This document shows, piece by piece, positions 43,848-52,305 of a DNA stretch of 64,000 nucleotides; the stretch's first letter is position 1; each line of letters begins with the position of its first letter. Source of the DNA: Bradyrhizobium sp. in8p8 (lineage in GTDB: Bacteria > Pseudomonadota > Alphaproteobacteria > Rhizobiales > Xanthobacteraceae); NCBI RefSeq assembly GCF_000426845.1, contig NZ_AUGD01000025.1, forward strand, positions 1-64,000. Reading direction: 5' to 3'. The translations under genes and the position numbers were made by a program. The notes beneath the pieces were generated by a model, which worked only from the letters and a program-made list of their open reading frames with translations, ran no database searches and had not been told where the DNA came from.

Positions 43848-46800
43848 TTATTCCGCAGCACGGTGCGCGACGTTCTTCGGTGCCGGCGCAGTTTCGTGAT
43901 GACCGTCGGTCTCGGCATCCTCGCTGTGCACGATCAGCCGCTTGGAGAAGCGCCAGATCAGGGCGCCGAAATCGTCCATCACCATGAACATCGCGGGCAC
44001 GAACACCAGCGATAGGATGGTCGAGAAGATCAGGCCGCCGATAACCGCGAGCGCCATCGGCGAGCGGAACTCGCCGCCGGCACCGAATGCGAGCGCGCTC
44101 GGTATCATGCCGGCGGCCATCGCGATCGTGGTCATCACGATCGGACGGGCGCGCTTCATGCCGGCATCGATCATCGCCTCCTCGCGCGGTTTGCCGGCTT
44201 TGATGGCTTCGATCGCGAACTCAACCAGCATGATCGCATTCTTGGTGACGATTCCCATCAGCATCAGGATGCCGATCCACACAGGTGTGGTGAGCTGTTT
44301 GCCGGTCAGGAGCAGGGCAGCGATCGCGCCGCCGATCGAGAGCGGCAGCGAGAACAGGATGGTGATCGGCTGCAGGAAGGTGCCGAACAGCAGCACCAGC
44401 ACGGCGTAAACCATCATCAGGCCCGCCGTGATGGCGGTCGCGAAGCCGTCCGACAATTCGTTCAAGCTTTCGGCGTCGCCGGAGGGCGAGACCTTCACGC
44501 CCTTCGGCAGCGTCTTCATGACCGGCAGGTCGTAGATCTTCTTGGTGGCATCGCCGAGCGCGGCAGAGCCGACGAGGTCGGCCGCGACGGTGGCCTGGCG
44601 TTCACGATCGTAGCGGTTGATGCTCGTCGGGCCCTGGTCGAGCTTGACGTCGGCAATGACCGAGAGCGGCACGCCGCCCTTCTCGCCGCGCTCGCCGAGC
44701 GGAACGCGCAACTGCTCCAGCGTCTTCAGATTGCCGCGGGCGGCATCCTCGAGCTGGACGCGGATCGGCACCAGGCGGTCGCCGACGTCGAATTTGGCGA
44801 GTGCGGGTCCGACGTCGCCGATGGTGGCGACGCGGATGGTCTGGGACAGGCTTTCGGTCGAAACGCCGAGCCGCGCGGCGAGATCGGCGTGCGGCTGGAT
44901 GCGCAGCTCGGGGCGCTCCAGCGAGGTTTCGGAGATCACATTGGAGATGGTGGGAATGCGTTTCATCTGCGTCGCAAGCTCGCTCGCGACGTTGTTGACG
45001 ATGTTGGCATCGACGCCGGTCACCACGAGCGAGATCGCGCGCAGGCCGTTCTCGTCCAGGAACCAGAAGCGGATGTCGGGAACGTTCTCCAGCTCCTGGC
45101 TGATGGAGAATTCAAGCTCGCGCTGGGTGATGTCGCGGCTGTCCTTGGGCGTGTAATTGATGATCAAAGCGGCGCGACGGACCTCCTGGGTGCCCGGCGG
45201 CACGCGCCCGCCGTCCACGAAGATGCTCTTCACTTCCGGCCGCTTGCGCAGGCGCGCGACGATGTCTTCGGTGACCTTTTCGGTATAGGCGAGCTGGGTG
45301 CCGGGCGGAAGCTCGAGGGCAAGCAGTGAACGGGCGCTGTCCTGGGCCGGCAGGAAGCCTTGCGGCAGCAGCGTGATGCTCCAGATCGAGGCGGCGAAGA
45401 CCCCAAGGCCGATCAGCACCGTGATGAAATAATGCTTCACCGACCAGGCCACGATCCGATGATACGACCGCAATATGGGGCCGGGCGGCGGCTCCTCATG
45501 CGCATGGTGTTTGAGGAAATAGGCGGCCAGCACGGGCGTGACGAAGCGGGCCGCGAGCAGAGAGAAGAACACCTGCACCGAGACGGTGATGCCGAACTGC
45601 TTGAAGAACTGGCCGGCGATGCCCGACATGAAGCTCGCGGGAGCGAAGATCGCGATGATGGTCAGCGAGATCGCAATGACCGCGAGGCCGATCTCGTCGG
45701 CCGCCTCGAGCGCGGCACGGTAGGGCGATTTGCCCATGTTCATGTGCCGGACGATGTTCTCGATCTCGACGATCGCATCGTCGACGAGAATGCCTGTCGA
45801 CAGCGTAATGGCGAGAAAGCTGACGAGGTTCAGCGAGAAGCCGAGCAGGTCCATCGCCCAGAACGCCGGGAAGATCGACAGCGGCAGCGAGATCGCGGCG
45901 ATGATGGTCGCGCGCAGGTCCCGCAGGAACAGCAGCACGATGACGACGGCGAGTATGGCGCCCTCGAACAGGGTCGAGATCGCCGCGTGGTAATTGCCTT
46001 TGGTATACTCGACCGAGGTGTCGATCAGCTTCAGGTCGACGTCGGGATAGGCGGCCTTCAGTGCGTCGATGCGCTTTTGCACCGCCTCGGCCACCTTCAC
46101 GTCGCTGGCGCCCTTCGAACGCTTGATGCCGAGTGCGACCACCGGCTCGCCGTTGAAGCGGGCGAAGGTGCGGCGGTCGGCGATGGTGTCGGTGACGGTG
46201 CCGAGATCGTCGAGTCGGACCTCGCCGCCGCCGAACAGCGGGATCATGGTGCCGGCGAGGTCGCCGAGCGTCTTGGCGCCTGCGAGCGTGCGGATCGCCT
46301 GATCGTTCTTGCCGATCTCGGCGCGGCCGCCGGCAACGTCGACATTGGTGCCGCGCAGGCTCTGGCTGACATTGACGGCAGTCAGTCCCATCGCCTGCAA
46401 GCGATCGGGATCCAGCGAGACCAGGATCTCGCGCTCCACACCGCCGATGCGCTCGACCTGGGCGACGCCGCGCACGCCCTGCAGCGCGCGCTTGACCACG
46501 TCGTCGACGAAATAAGAGAGCTGCTCCGGCGTCTTGCCGGGCGAGATGGCGGCATAGGTCACGATCGGCAGGCCGATGACGTCGACGCGCTGGATCAGTG
46601 GTTCGGTGACGTTCTGCGGCAGGTTGGAGCGCACGCGCGTCACCGCGTCCTTGACGTCGTTGAGCGCGCGGTCGGTGTTGGTCTCAAGCGCGAACTGGAT
46701 CGTGGTGACCGAGAGGCCGTCGGTGATCGAGGAGGTGATGTGCCGCACCCCCTCGACGCCGGAGACGGCGTCTTCAACCGTCTTGGTGACCTGCGATTCG

Positions 46801-46982
46801 AGCTCGGCCGGAGCCGCGCCGAACTGCGAGACCGCGACCGAGATCACGGGGATGTCGGCCGAGGGCAGCCGCGTCACTGCAAGCTTGGTGAAGGACACCC
46901 AGCCGAGAACCAGCAGGATGATCGAAAAGACGACAGACGGCAGCGGATTGCGAATCGACCATGCCGAGATATTCAGAGCCAT
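43848..46982 (-). CDS. RND efflux transporter, inner-membrane pump subunit
   Basis: A 1044-residue HAE1/AcrB-type pump with twelve spans in two halves, each with a large periplasmic loop. The proton-relay acidic pair is in TM4 (STGILVDDAIVEIENIV). The second-half motif MGIVTKNAIMLVEFAIEAIKAGKPREEAM is typical. It forms a tripartite system with a periplasmic adaptor and an outer-membrane channel. Its start overlaps the adaptor stop (TGATG on the coding strand), so the two are co-translated. No outer-membrane channel gene is in the operon. It is in the subgroup of AcrB-like pumps with single-protein architecture; substrates are unknown. Confidence 0.93.
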   Translation of the reverse strand: MALNISAWSIRNPLPSVVFSIILLVLGWVSFTKLAVTRLPSADIPVISVAVSQFGAAPAELESQVTKTVEDAVSGVEGVRHITSSITDGLSVTTIQFALETNTDRALNDVKDAVTRVRSNLPQNVTEPLIQRVDVIGLPIVTYAAISPGKTPEQLSYFVDDVVKRALQGVRGVAQVERIGGVEREILVSLDPDRLQAMGLTAVNVSQSLRGTNVDVAGGRAEIGKNDQAIRTLAGAKTLGDLAGTMIPLFGGGEVRLDDLGTVTDTIADRRTFARFNGEPVVALGIKRSKGASDVKVAEAVQKRIDALKAAYPDVDLKLIDTSVEYTKGNYHAAISTLFEGAILAVVIVLLFLRDLRATIIAAISLPLSIFPAFWAMDLLGFSLNLVSFLAITLSTGILVDDAIVEIENIVRHMNMGKSPYRAALEAADEIGLAVIAISLTIIAIFAPASFMSGIAGQFFKQFGITVSVQVFFSLLAARFVTPVLAAYFLKHHAHEEPPPGPILRSYHRIVAWSVKHYFITVLIGLGVFAASIWSITLLPQGFLPAQDSARSLLALELPPGTQLAYTEKVTEDIVARLRKRPEVKSIFVDGGRVPPGTQEVRRAALIINYTPKDSRDITQRELEFSISQELENVPDIRFWFLDENGLRAISLVVTGVDANIVNNVASELATQMKRIPTISNVISETSLERPELRIQPHADLAARLGVSTESLSQTIRVATIGDVGPALAKFDVGDRLVPIRVQLEDAARGNLKTLEQLRVPLGERGEKGGVPLSVIADVKLDQGPTSINRYDRERQATVAADLVGSAALGDATKKIYDLPVMKTLPKGVKVSPSGDAESLNELSDGFATAITAGLMMVYAVLVLLFGTFLQPITILFSLPLSIGGAIAALLLTGKQLTTPVWIGILMLMGIVTKNAIMLVEFAIEAIKAGKPREEAMIDAGMKRARPIVMTTIAMAAGMIPSALAFGAGGEFRSPMALAVIGGLIFSTILSLVFVPAMFMVMDDFGALIWRFSKRLIVHSEDAETDGHHETAPAPKNVAHRAAE

Positions 46983-47911
46983 CAGCGTACCCGCGTGCGA
47001 TCGAGTTCATCGGCGAACATGGTCTTGATCTGGTCGCCGTCATGGAGCGAAGAGCCGGCATCGGCCACGACGATTTCGCCGACCTCGAGCCCTTCCAGGA
47101 TTTCCGTCGCGCTGTCGGACGACAGTCCGACCCGCACCTTGCGTGTCTCGACAATGTTGCCTTTGACGACCTGCACCGTGAGATGGTCGATGGCGGTCTT
47201 GGGGATCGAGACGCCGCAGCTGCGCTTGGCGTCGATCGAGGCGCGAGCGAACACGCCGACCTTCAGCGAGGGATTGTTCGCGACGCTGATGCGGACGCGC
47301 CCGAGCTGGGTGGCGCGGTCGATCTCGGGGGCAACCAGCCGGACCCGTCCGATCAAGTCGGGCGCGTCGTCGCGGCTGATGCGCACGGTCGCACCGGCAC
47401 TGAGCTTGGACATGTGCACCGCCGGGACCTGGGCCTCGAGCTCGATCTCGTTGTTGACGGCGATGCGGAACATCGGACCGGCCTGGGGAGAGGCCGGCGC
47501 GCCGACGATGGTGCGGACCTCGGTGACCAGCCCCGGCGCAGGCGCTTTCAGCGAGATCGGGCCTTGCGGGCCGGGGCGCTGCGGCTGGCCCGGGATCTGC
47601 GGCGGCGCGGTCAGGCGCGCCAGCTCCTGGTTGTCGGCAACGACGGCTCCCTCGGTGACCAGGAGGTCGGTGACCCTGGAGCCTTCCTGGTCGGCAACGA
47701 CGACGGCCTCGCGGCGCGGCACAAAGAAGCCAGTTACCCGCACCAGGTCGGAGAAACAGGCGTTGGTCGACTTCGTCACGATGACGAGCGCCTCGCTTGG
47801 CGTCTCCTTCGGTTCCGGACGGTGCCGGCGTTCGAACAGATAATAGCCGACGCCGATTGCGAGGACGAACACCACGGTCCCCGCCGGCTTGAGATACTGA
47901 GTCAAATTCAT
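46982..47911 (-). CDS. RND efflux periplasmic adaptor (membrane fusion protein)
   Basis: A 309-residue adaptor with an N-terminal membrane anchor (about 9-25) rather than a lipobox. The two lipoyl halves are VADQEGSRVTDLLVTEGAVVADNQELARL and ISLKAPAPGLVTEV, joined by a Pro/Gln-rich linker instead of a long coiled coil. The C-terminal block is LEGLEVGEIVVADAGSSLHDGDQI. The segment N-A-C-F-S-D-L-V near the start is shared with the orphan adaptor at 21574-22464 and marks both as one subtype. The ATG at 47911 is chosen because it opens the anchor. It is co-transcribed with the pump. Confidence 0.88.
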   Translation of the reverse strand: MNLTQYLKPAGTVVFVLAIGVGYYLFERRHRPEPKETPSEALVIVTKSTNACFSDLVRVTGFFVPRREAVVVADQEGSRVTDLLVTEGAVVADNQELARLTAPPQIPGQPQRPGPQGPISLKAPAPGLVTEVRTIVGAPASPQAGPMFRIAVNNEIELEAQVPAVHMSKLSAGATVRISRDDAPDLIGRVRLVAPEIDRATQLGRVRISVANNPSLKVGVFARASIDAKRSCGVSIPKTAIDHLTVQVVKGNIVETRKVRVGLSSDSATEILEGLEVGEIVVADAGSSLHDGDQIKTMFADELDRTRVR

Positions 47912-47984
47912 CGCCGGATCATCCTGGCCTGGCTCACGGCCATCCGCGCGCGGCCCAGACAGAGCGTTTCCCTGAAATAAAGCG

Positions 47985-48008
47985 GCGTCCCGCAAGGCCG
48001 CGGGACGC
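47985..48008 (-). terminator. Hairpin after the OmpA-family gene
   Basis: GCGTCCCGC (47985-47993) pairs perfectly with GCGGGACGC (48000-48008) around a six-base loop. In the minus direction it is followed by a T-rich stretch (CGCTTTATTTC). It separates the OmpA-family gene from the adaptor-pump pair. Confidence 0.55.
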
Positions 48009-48069
48009 GCTCTGGAAGCGAGACCTTACACCACATCGCGACTGGTCACTGCAGACGAATACGTCGTGC

Positions 48070-48741
48070 TCACTTCGATGCGGTGGTCTTGTTTTCCATG
48101 TTGACGACCTGCACGCGGCGGTTGGCCTCCGCCAGCGGCTGGGCCGGATTCTTGAGCTTGCTCTTGCCATAGCCGACGGTGACGAGGTCGGTCGCCGAGA
48201 TGTTGTACTTTTCGACGAGGTAGCGCTTGATCGAATCGGCGCGACGCTCCGACAGGTCCTGGTTGTAGGCTTCGCCGCCGGCGGCGTCGGTGTGGCCGGC
48301 GACCACGAAGGTCGAGCCTTTCAGGTCGGGGCTGGTCAAGGCCCGCCCGAGCGCCTGCACCGACGGGAGCGATTTGGCGCTGATGTTGGCGGAGTTGTAG
48401 TCGAAGGTGATTTCGAGATCGATGTTCGGCTTGTCCTTGGCGACCGAAGCGATTTCCTCGCGCTCGGTCGACGACAGCGAGCGCGTCGACCGCCCGCGCA
48501 CCGACTGCAGCAGCTTGGTCTCCGCCGCGTTCGGCGCGGCTTCGGTCGGCGGGGCAATCGAGAGGCCGCGGGTCAGGGGCTTCTTGGCCGGCGGCGCGAG
48601 TGCGCGGACGATCTCGTCCTCGGTGACATTCTTGCTGTTGCTCTCATCGCCCGCGTAGGTGGCTGAGGTCGGCAACAACAGCGCGGCCCCGACGGTGATG
48701 ATGGACAGGATCGCGGTAAGTCCTTTTGCAGCCGATTTCAT
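48070..48741 (-). CDS. OmpA family protein
   Basis: A 223-residue exported protein: signal peptide (about 1-30, ending TYA-GD), a linker of about 75 residues, and an OmpA C-like peptidoglycan-binding domain. Key blocks are ITFDYNSANI, VVAGHTDAAGGEAYNQDLSERRADSIKRYL and TVGYGKSKLKNP, with the Asp and Arg that hold diaminopimelate (the HTD and LSERRA positions). There is no beta-barrel domain, so it is a periplasmic wall-binding protein. AGGAGGGACTGGCT precedes the ATG at 48741. It lies between the efflux pair and the pseudo-caspase gene on the same strand. Confidence 0.9.
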   Translation of the reverse strand: MKSAAKGLTAILSIITVGAALLLPTSATYAGDESNSKNVTEDEIVRALAPPAKKPLTRGLSIAPPTEAAPNAAETKLLQSVRGRSTRSLSSTEREEIASVAKDKPNIDLEITFDYNSANISAKSLPSVQALGRALTSPDLKGSTFVVAGHTDAAGGEAYNQDLSERRADSIKRYLVEKYNISATDLVTVGYGKSKLKNPAQPLAEANRRVQVVNMENKTTASK

Positions 48742-48885
48742 AGCCAGTCCCTCCTGCGCAGCCAGCTCGCATGCTTCCAAACTCCAGCAACACGCCCCGG
48801 AAAGAGGCCGTTGCGGCATCCGCCCATTAGTCTTCCCAGGGCTGTTGAAGGTTCGAGGCTTCTATGGCCTCGACTCACAAAAATA

Positions 48886-50421
48886 TCAGCGCACTCCGTA
48901 GCTTGCGAATTCCTGAACGATGTTCGGGTCCATCGCCTTGGCATTGGCGATATCGAGTGCGCCTTCCTGGGCCGAGCCGTTGCGTTGCTTGGCAAGGCCG
49001 CGGCCATAGAGCGAGGACGTCAGGCGCGGGTTGATCTTCAGGGCGGCGTCGAAATCGGCGATCGCGTTCTTGACCGCTCCGGACTTGAGGTTGACGAGTC
49101 CCCGGCTGTCCAACGCATCGACGAAGTTCGGGCGCAGGCGCAGCGCCTCGTTGCAATCCTTCAGCGCGCCCTGGAGGTCGCCGACCACCGTGCGGGTCCA
49201 GCAGCGGTTGTTCAGGGCCTCGACGTCCTTCGAGTTGATCCGGAGGGTGTCGTCGAAATCCTTGATCGCAAGGTTGTAGGCGCCCTTGCTCGCATAGACC
49301 TGGCCGCGCCGGTACAGCGCGTTCACGTCGTCCGGATTAGCGGCAATCTTGGCGGTGAGGCCCTTGATCGTGGGATCGTCGGCCAGGACGGCGGCGCTTG
49401 GGCCGGTCTCTGTGCTCGGCGCCGGACCGGGATCAATCGGTTTCACCGGTGGCGGCGGTGGCGGCGGGGGCAGGGCGGCCTCGATCTGCGGCTTCGGTGC
49501 GGGAGCCGGCGCGGGTGCAGGCGGTGCGGGAGGAGCCGGTGCCGCAGCGGTGTCGGCCGGCTTCGGCGGCGGAGGTGGTGTCGGTGGAGCAGGTGGCGGA
49601 TTATTGGCGACGACGGCCGGCGCGGCCGGAGGCGCAGGTGGTGGCGTCGTTGTGGGACGCGACCCGGCGGTCCCGGGCATGAAGGAGAAGTCCTCGGCCA
49701 ATGACGAGGAAATCCAGGGCACCTGCTCGCCGCGCGAGGCGCGGGTGACACCCATCTTGGTGCGGTTCAGCGTCTCCTCCGCCATCAGGTCGGGGACCCG
49801 GATTTCCTTCAGCAGCTCCTGGACGAACAGGCTGCGGTCGCCACCGCCGTCCGAGACCACCGAGGCCAGTGCCGCCGAATACATCACCAGCGTGCCGTTC
49901 GGGGCGATGACGGGCGTGAGGCCGGCCGAGAAGCTGCGGAACCGGCGCTCGAACGGGTTGCGCCTGGAGGCATCGATCAGCGCGATCTTGACACCGGCGC
50001 CGCGGGTATTGAGCTCGCCGAGCACGGTCTCGAGGCTGAAGCCATCGCGGCGCACGTCGGATTCGGTCCAGATCTGCGCATCGACCGGCAGCAGATAGCT
50101 CTGGCGTGCCGACTGGATGCCGAAACCGCTGAAGAATACCAGCGCGACGGAGCCGGGCTTGATCTTGCCGTAGAGCTTGTCGAAGGCGCGGCGCATGCCG
50201 TCGCCGGTCAGGTTCTCGCCGATCTCGACCGAAAAGCCGTCACGCTTGAGCTCATCGGCGATGTCGCGCGCATCGTTGATCGGTTCCTTCAACGGAGCAT
50301 CGGCATCCGGATATTTGGCATTGCCGATGACGAGCGCAAAGCGCTCGCCGGCCGCAAGCGACGGAGCCGTCGGAACGAGCGAGATGAGCAGGGACAGAAG
50401 AAAAAAGAAGCGAATTTTCAT
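48886..50421 (-). CDS. Pseudo-caspase with Pro-rich linker and TPR repeats (His to Phe, Cys to Ser)
   Basis: A 511-residue exported protein. A signal peptide (about 1-24) precedes a caspase-like domain (ERFALVIGNAKYPDADAPL). The active site is lost: the His loop is VFFSGFGIQ, with Phe100 at the His position, and the Cys loop is IALIDASRRNPFE, with Ser152 at the Cys position. The scaffold closely matches the pseudo-caspase at 20609-21457 (SY-LPVDA-IW, DVRR-G, RASxGEQVP-x-x-S-S-S-L-x-E-D). A Pro/Ala-rich linker (about 255-345) leads to four TPR units (DVNALYRRGQVYASKGAYNLAIKDF and following), a protein-binding module. A periplasmic scaffold role is more likely than proteolysis. A strong promoter lies upstream. 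Confidence 0.9.
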   Translation of the reverse strand: MKIRFFFLLSLLISLVPTAPSLAAGERFALVIGNAKYPDADAPLKEPINDARDIADELKRDGFSVEIGENLTGDGMRRAFDKLYGKIKPGSVALVFFSGFGIQSARQSYLLPVDAQIWTESDVRRDGFSLETVLGELNTRGAGVKIALIDASRRNPFERRFRSFSAGLTPVIAPNGTLVMYSAALASVVSDGGGDRSLFVQELLKEIRVPDLMAEETLNRTKMGVTRASRGEQVPWISSSLAEDFSFMPGTAGSRPTTTPPPAPPAAPAVVANNPPPAPPTPPPPPKPADTAAAPAPPAPPAPAPAPAPKPQIEAALPPPPPPPPVKPIDPGPAPSTETGPSAAVLADDPTIKGLTAKIAANPDDVNALYRRGQVYASKGAYNLAIKDFDDTLRINSKDVEALNNRCWTRTVVGDLQGALKDCNEALRLRPNFVDALDSRGLVNLKSGAVKNAIADFDAALKINPRLTSSLYGRGLAKQRNGSAQEGALDIANAKAMDPNIVQEFASYGVR

Positions 50422-50492
50422 AATCAGCGCGGTCCAGCCAAAAAGGCGCCGTTCCAGCTTGCGCCGCGGCGACCTTAACTTACGCTCCAGGC

Positions 50493-50521
50493 ATTATCAA
50501 ACCGGGGGGAGGGGGCGTCAA
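50493..50521 (-). promoter_or_regulatory. Near-consensus vegetative promoter of the TPR pseudo-caspase gene
   Basis: On the minus strand, TTGACG (50521-50516) and GATAAT (50498-50493) are exactly 17 bases apart, each one mismatch from the housekeeping consensus. The predicted transcript would start near 50486, with a leader of about 65 bases before the ATG at 50421. It is the best-matching promoter I find in the window. Confidence 0.6.
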
Positions 50522-50664
50522 CCGCTTGGAGATTCGTCGTTATCGCGACGATTGACCGCAACATAGGGGCGCGCCGGTAGTGGAATAAACGGGCTGTCAT
50601 GTGCTCGGTGCGACCTGGTTCGATTTGCATCGGCAGCATGTTATGGCAGTCATGGCGATGAAGA

Positions 50665-50680
50665 TGTGATCGGTCTCACA
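50665..50680. promoter_or_regulatory. Perfect CRP-type palindrome upstream of the lactonase gene
   Basis: TGTGA (50665-50669), six bases, TCACA (50676-50680), extended by A and T to ATGTGA...TCACAT. This is an exact match to the CRP consensus. It is 108 bases before the lactonase start. It would suit activation of that gene by the Crp-like regulator encoded at 42971-43645. Confidence 0.65.
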
Positions 50681-50787
50681 TTGCAGGCCTGCCTCTGTCG
50701 CAACCTCAAATGTTTGACCTTTGCGGCGGACAATGGCTTGGTGCGCTCGATCGTCCCGCCAGATCCAACCCAGAAAAAGCAAAGACC

Positions 50788-51594
50788 ATGGGAAACGCCT
50801 ACGAAATCTACGCTCTGCGCTATGCAACGATGTCGCCGCGCACTCCCAGCATGAACTTCCTCCTGCCCGACCCGCATGACAGCGCCGCGCAGGATCTCGA
50901 CTATTTCGTCTGGCTGATCCGCGGTGGTGGCCGCGAGATCCTGGTCGACACCGGCTTCAATGCCGAGGAGGCGACCGCGCGGGCGCGCAAGCTGACGCTC
51001 AATCCTGTCGATGCGCTGGAGCGTTTCGGCGTCGCGGCGACATCCATTCGCGACGTCATCGTGACGCATCTGCATTACGACCACGCCGGCAATCTCGACC
51101 GCTTCCCGAATGCGCGCTTCCATCTCCAGGAGCGCGAGATGGCCTACGCGACCGGGCGCTGCATGTGCAACGGCTTGTTGCGGCATCCGTTCTCGGTCGA
51201 GCATGTCACGCTGATGGTGCGCCACGTCTATGGCGAGCGTGTCACGTTTTATTCCGGCGATGGCGAGGTCGCTCCCGGCGTGACCGTGCATCGCGTCGGC
51301 GGCCATTCCGACGGGTTGCAGGTGGTCAAGGTCGAGACAGCGCGCGGACCGGTGGTGTTGGCATCCGATGCGGCTCATTACTACGCCAATCTGCAGCGCA
51401 GAAGCCCGTTCCCGATCGTCTATAATGTCGGCGACATGGCGATGGGCTGGGAGACGATCGAGCGCCTGGCCGGCCATCCGGATCGCTTCATTCCCGGGCA
51501 TGATCCGATCGTCACGGAGATCTATCCGAGCGCCAGCGACAAGGTCGAGGCCTGGGCGCTGCACCTGCCGCCGACCCGGTCGTTTGCGAAGTGA
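50788..51594 (+). CDS. Metallo-beta-lactamase-fold hydrolase, N-acyl-homoserine-lactonase-like
   Basis: A 268-residue cytoplasmic enzyme with a complete zinc motif: THLHYDHAGNL (H-x-H-x-D-H), a later His in VGGHSDGLQVV, and the Asp/His blocks VLASDAAHYY and IPGHDP. The N-terminal block EIYALRYATM and the spacing match the AHL-lactonase (AiiA/AttM-like) group, which opens homoserine lactones, but other lactones are possible. The ATG at 50788 is chosen because homology begins there. A perfect CRP-type palindrome lies upstream. It is convergent with the MarR gene. Confidence 0.82.
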   Translation: MGNAYEIYALRYATMSPRTPSMNFLLPDPHDSAAQDLDYFVWLIRGGGREILVDTGFNAEEATARARKLTLNPVDALERFGVAATSIRDVIVTHLHYDHAGNLDRFPNARFHLQEREMAYATGRCMCNGLLRHPFSVEHVTLMVRHVYGERVTFYSGDGEVAPGVTVHRVGGHSDGLQVVKVETARGPVVLASDAAHYYANLQRRSPFPIVYNVGDMAMGWETIERLAGHPDRFIPGHDPIVTEIYPSASDKVEAWALHLPPTRSFAK

Positions 51595-51652
51595 CGCGAT
51601 AGCGTCACTCAGAGGGCGCCGCTGTCACGGCGCCCCGAAATGACAGAAGTGA

Positions 51653-52195
51653 TTAATACGCCTGCTTGGCGTCCGCTTCCTTGCTGGTCTGAATCAGGTC
51701 GAGGCTCTGCTCGATCTTGCCGAGCAGGGACGAGAGCTGCTTGCGCTCCTGCGCGGAGAGGCAGGCGAGGATCTCATCTTCCCGCCGCAGCAATTGGGGG
51801 AACAGCTCCTCATAGAGCGCGCGGCCCTTCCTGGTCAGTTGCAGGCGGAATTCACGGCGGTCGGCTTCGTTCTCGACCCGCTCGATCAACTCCTGATGCA
51901 ACAACGCCGTCACCGCGCGGCTGATGGTGGACTTGTGCGTGCGGGTGCATTGCGAGATGAATTGCGCGCTGCAGGCATCGTTGCGGAAGCCGAGCGTCGC
52001 GATGACGCGCCACGCCGGGATGTCGAGGCCATGCCGTTCCTGATATTCCTCCGCGAGCGCGGAACTGACTTCCGCCGCGAGCCGGTTGAGACGGAAGGGC
52101 ACGAACTTGAACAGGTCGAGCCGCGGTTTTGACCGCGCCGACGTCTCGACGGCCTCCCGCGCCTTGAGCGCGATGTCGCTGGATGTCCTCGCCAA
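51653..52195 (-). CDS. MarR family transcriptional regulator
   Basis: A 180-residue regulator with a short N-terminal extension and a MarR winged helix: VIATLGFRNDACSAQFISQCTRTHKSTISRAVTALLHQELIERVENEADRREFRLQLTRKGRALYEEL, where the wing DRRE-x-x-L-x-L-T is the family signature. It is divergent from the FAD monooxygenase gene, with a palindrome overlapping the monooxygenase promoter. I infer that it represses the aromatic-degradation genes and is released by a phenolic ligand. Confidence 0.9.
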   Translation of the reverse strand: MARTSSDIALKAREAVETSARSKPRLDLFKFVPFRLNRLAAEVSSALAEEYQERHGLDIPAWRVIATLGFRNDACSAQFISQCTRTHKSTISRAVTALLHQELIERVENEADRREFRLQLTRKGRALYEELFPQLLRREDEILACLSAQERKQLSSLLGKIEQSLDLIQTSKEADAKQAY

Positions 52196-52216
52196 GGAGA
52201 GTGCTCCGAATTCCAG

Positions 52217-52245
52217 TTGACGGCCGGCCGGCTCCGGTCCAAAAT
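52217..52245 (+). promoter_or_regulatory. Candidate promoter of the FAD monooxygenase operon
   Basis: TTGACG (52217-52222) and CAAAAT (52240-52245) with a 17-base spacer. Its -10 end touches the MarR palindrome that follows. Confidence 0.45.
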
Positions 52246-52263
52246 AGTTGCACGTGAGACTAT
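52244..52263. promoter_or_regulatory. Candidate MarR operator
   Basis: A 20-bp dyad: ATAGT (52244-52248) and ACTAT (52259-52263) flank a CACGTG core (52251-52256), symmetric at 16 of 20 positions. It overlaps the -10 region of the monooxygenase promoter and lies 49 bases before the MarR start, so one bound dimer could repress both directions. Confidence 0.6.
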
Positions 52264-52305
52264 CTAGCAGATCAGTCCTCCCCTGACCAGAGCCGAGGTT
52301 AGTGC

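Noticed and set aside
45360..47843. 827-codon plus-strand open frame across the RND pump and adaptor
   Set aside because: Antisense shadow of two well-supported genes; composition is biased to Asp, Arg, Gly and His.
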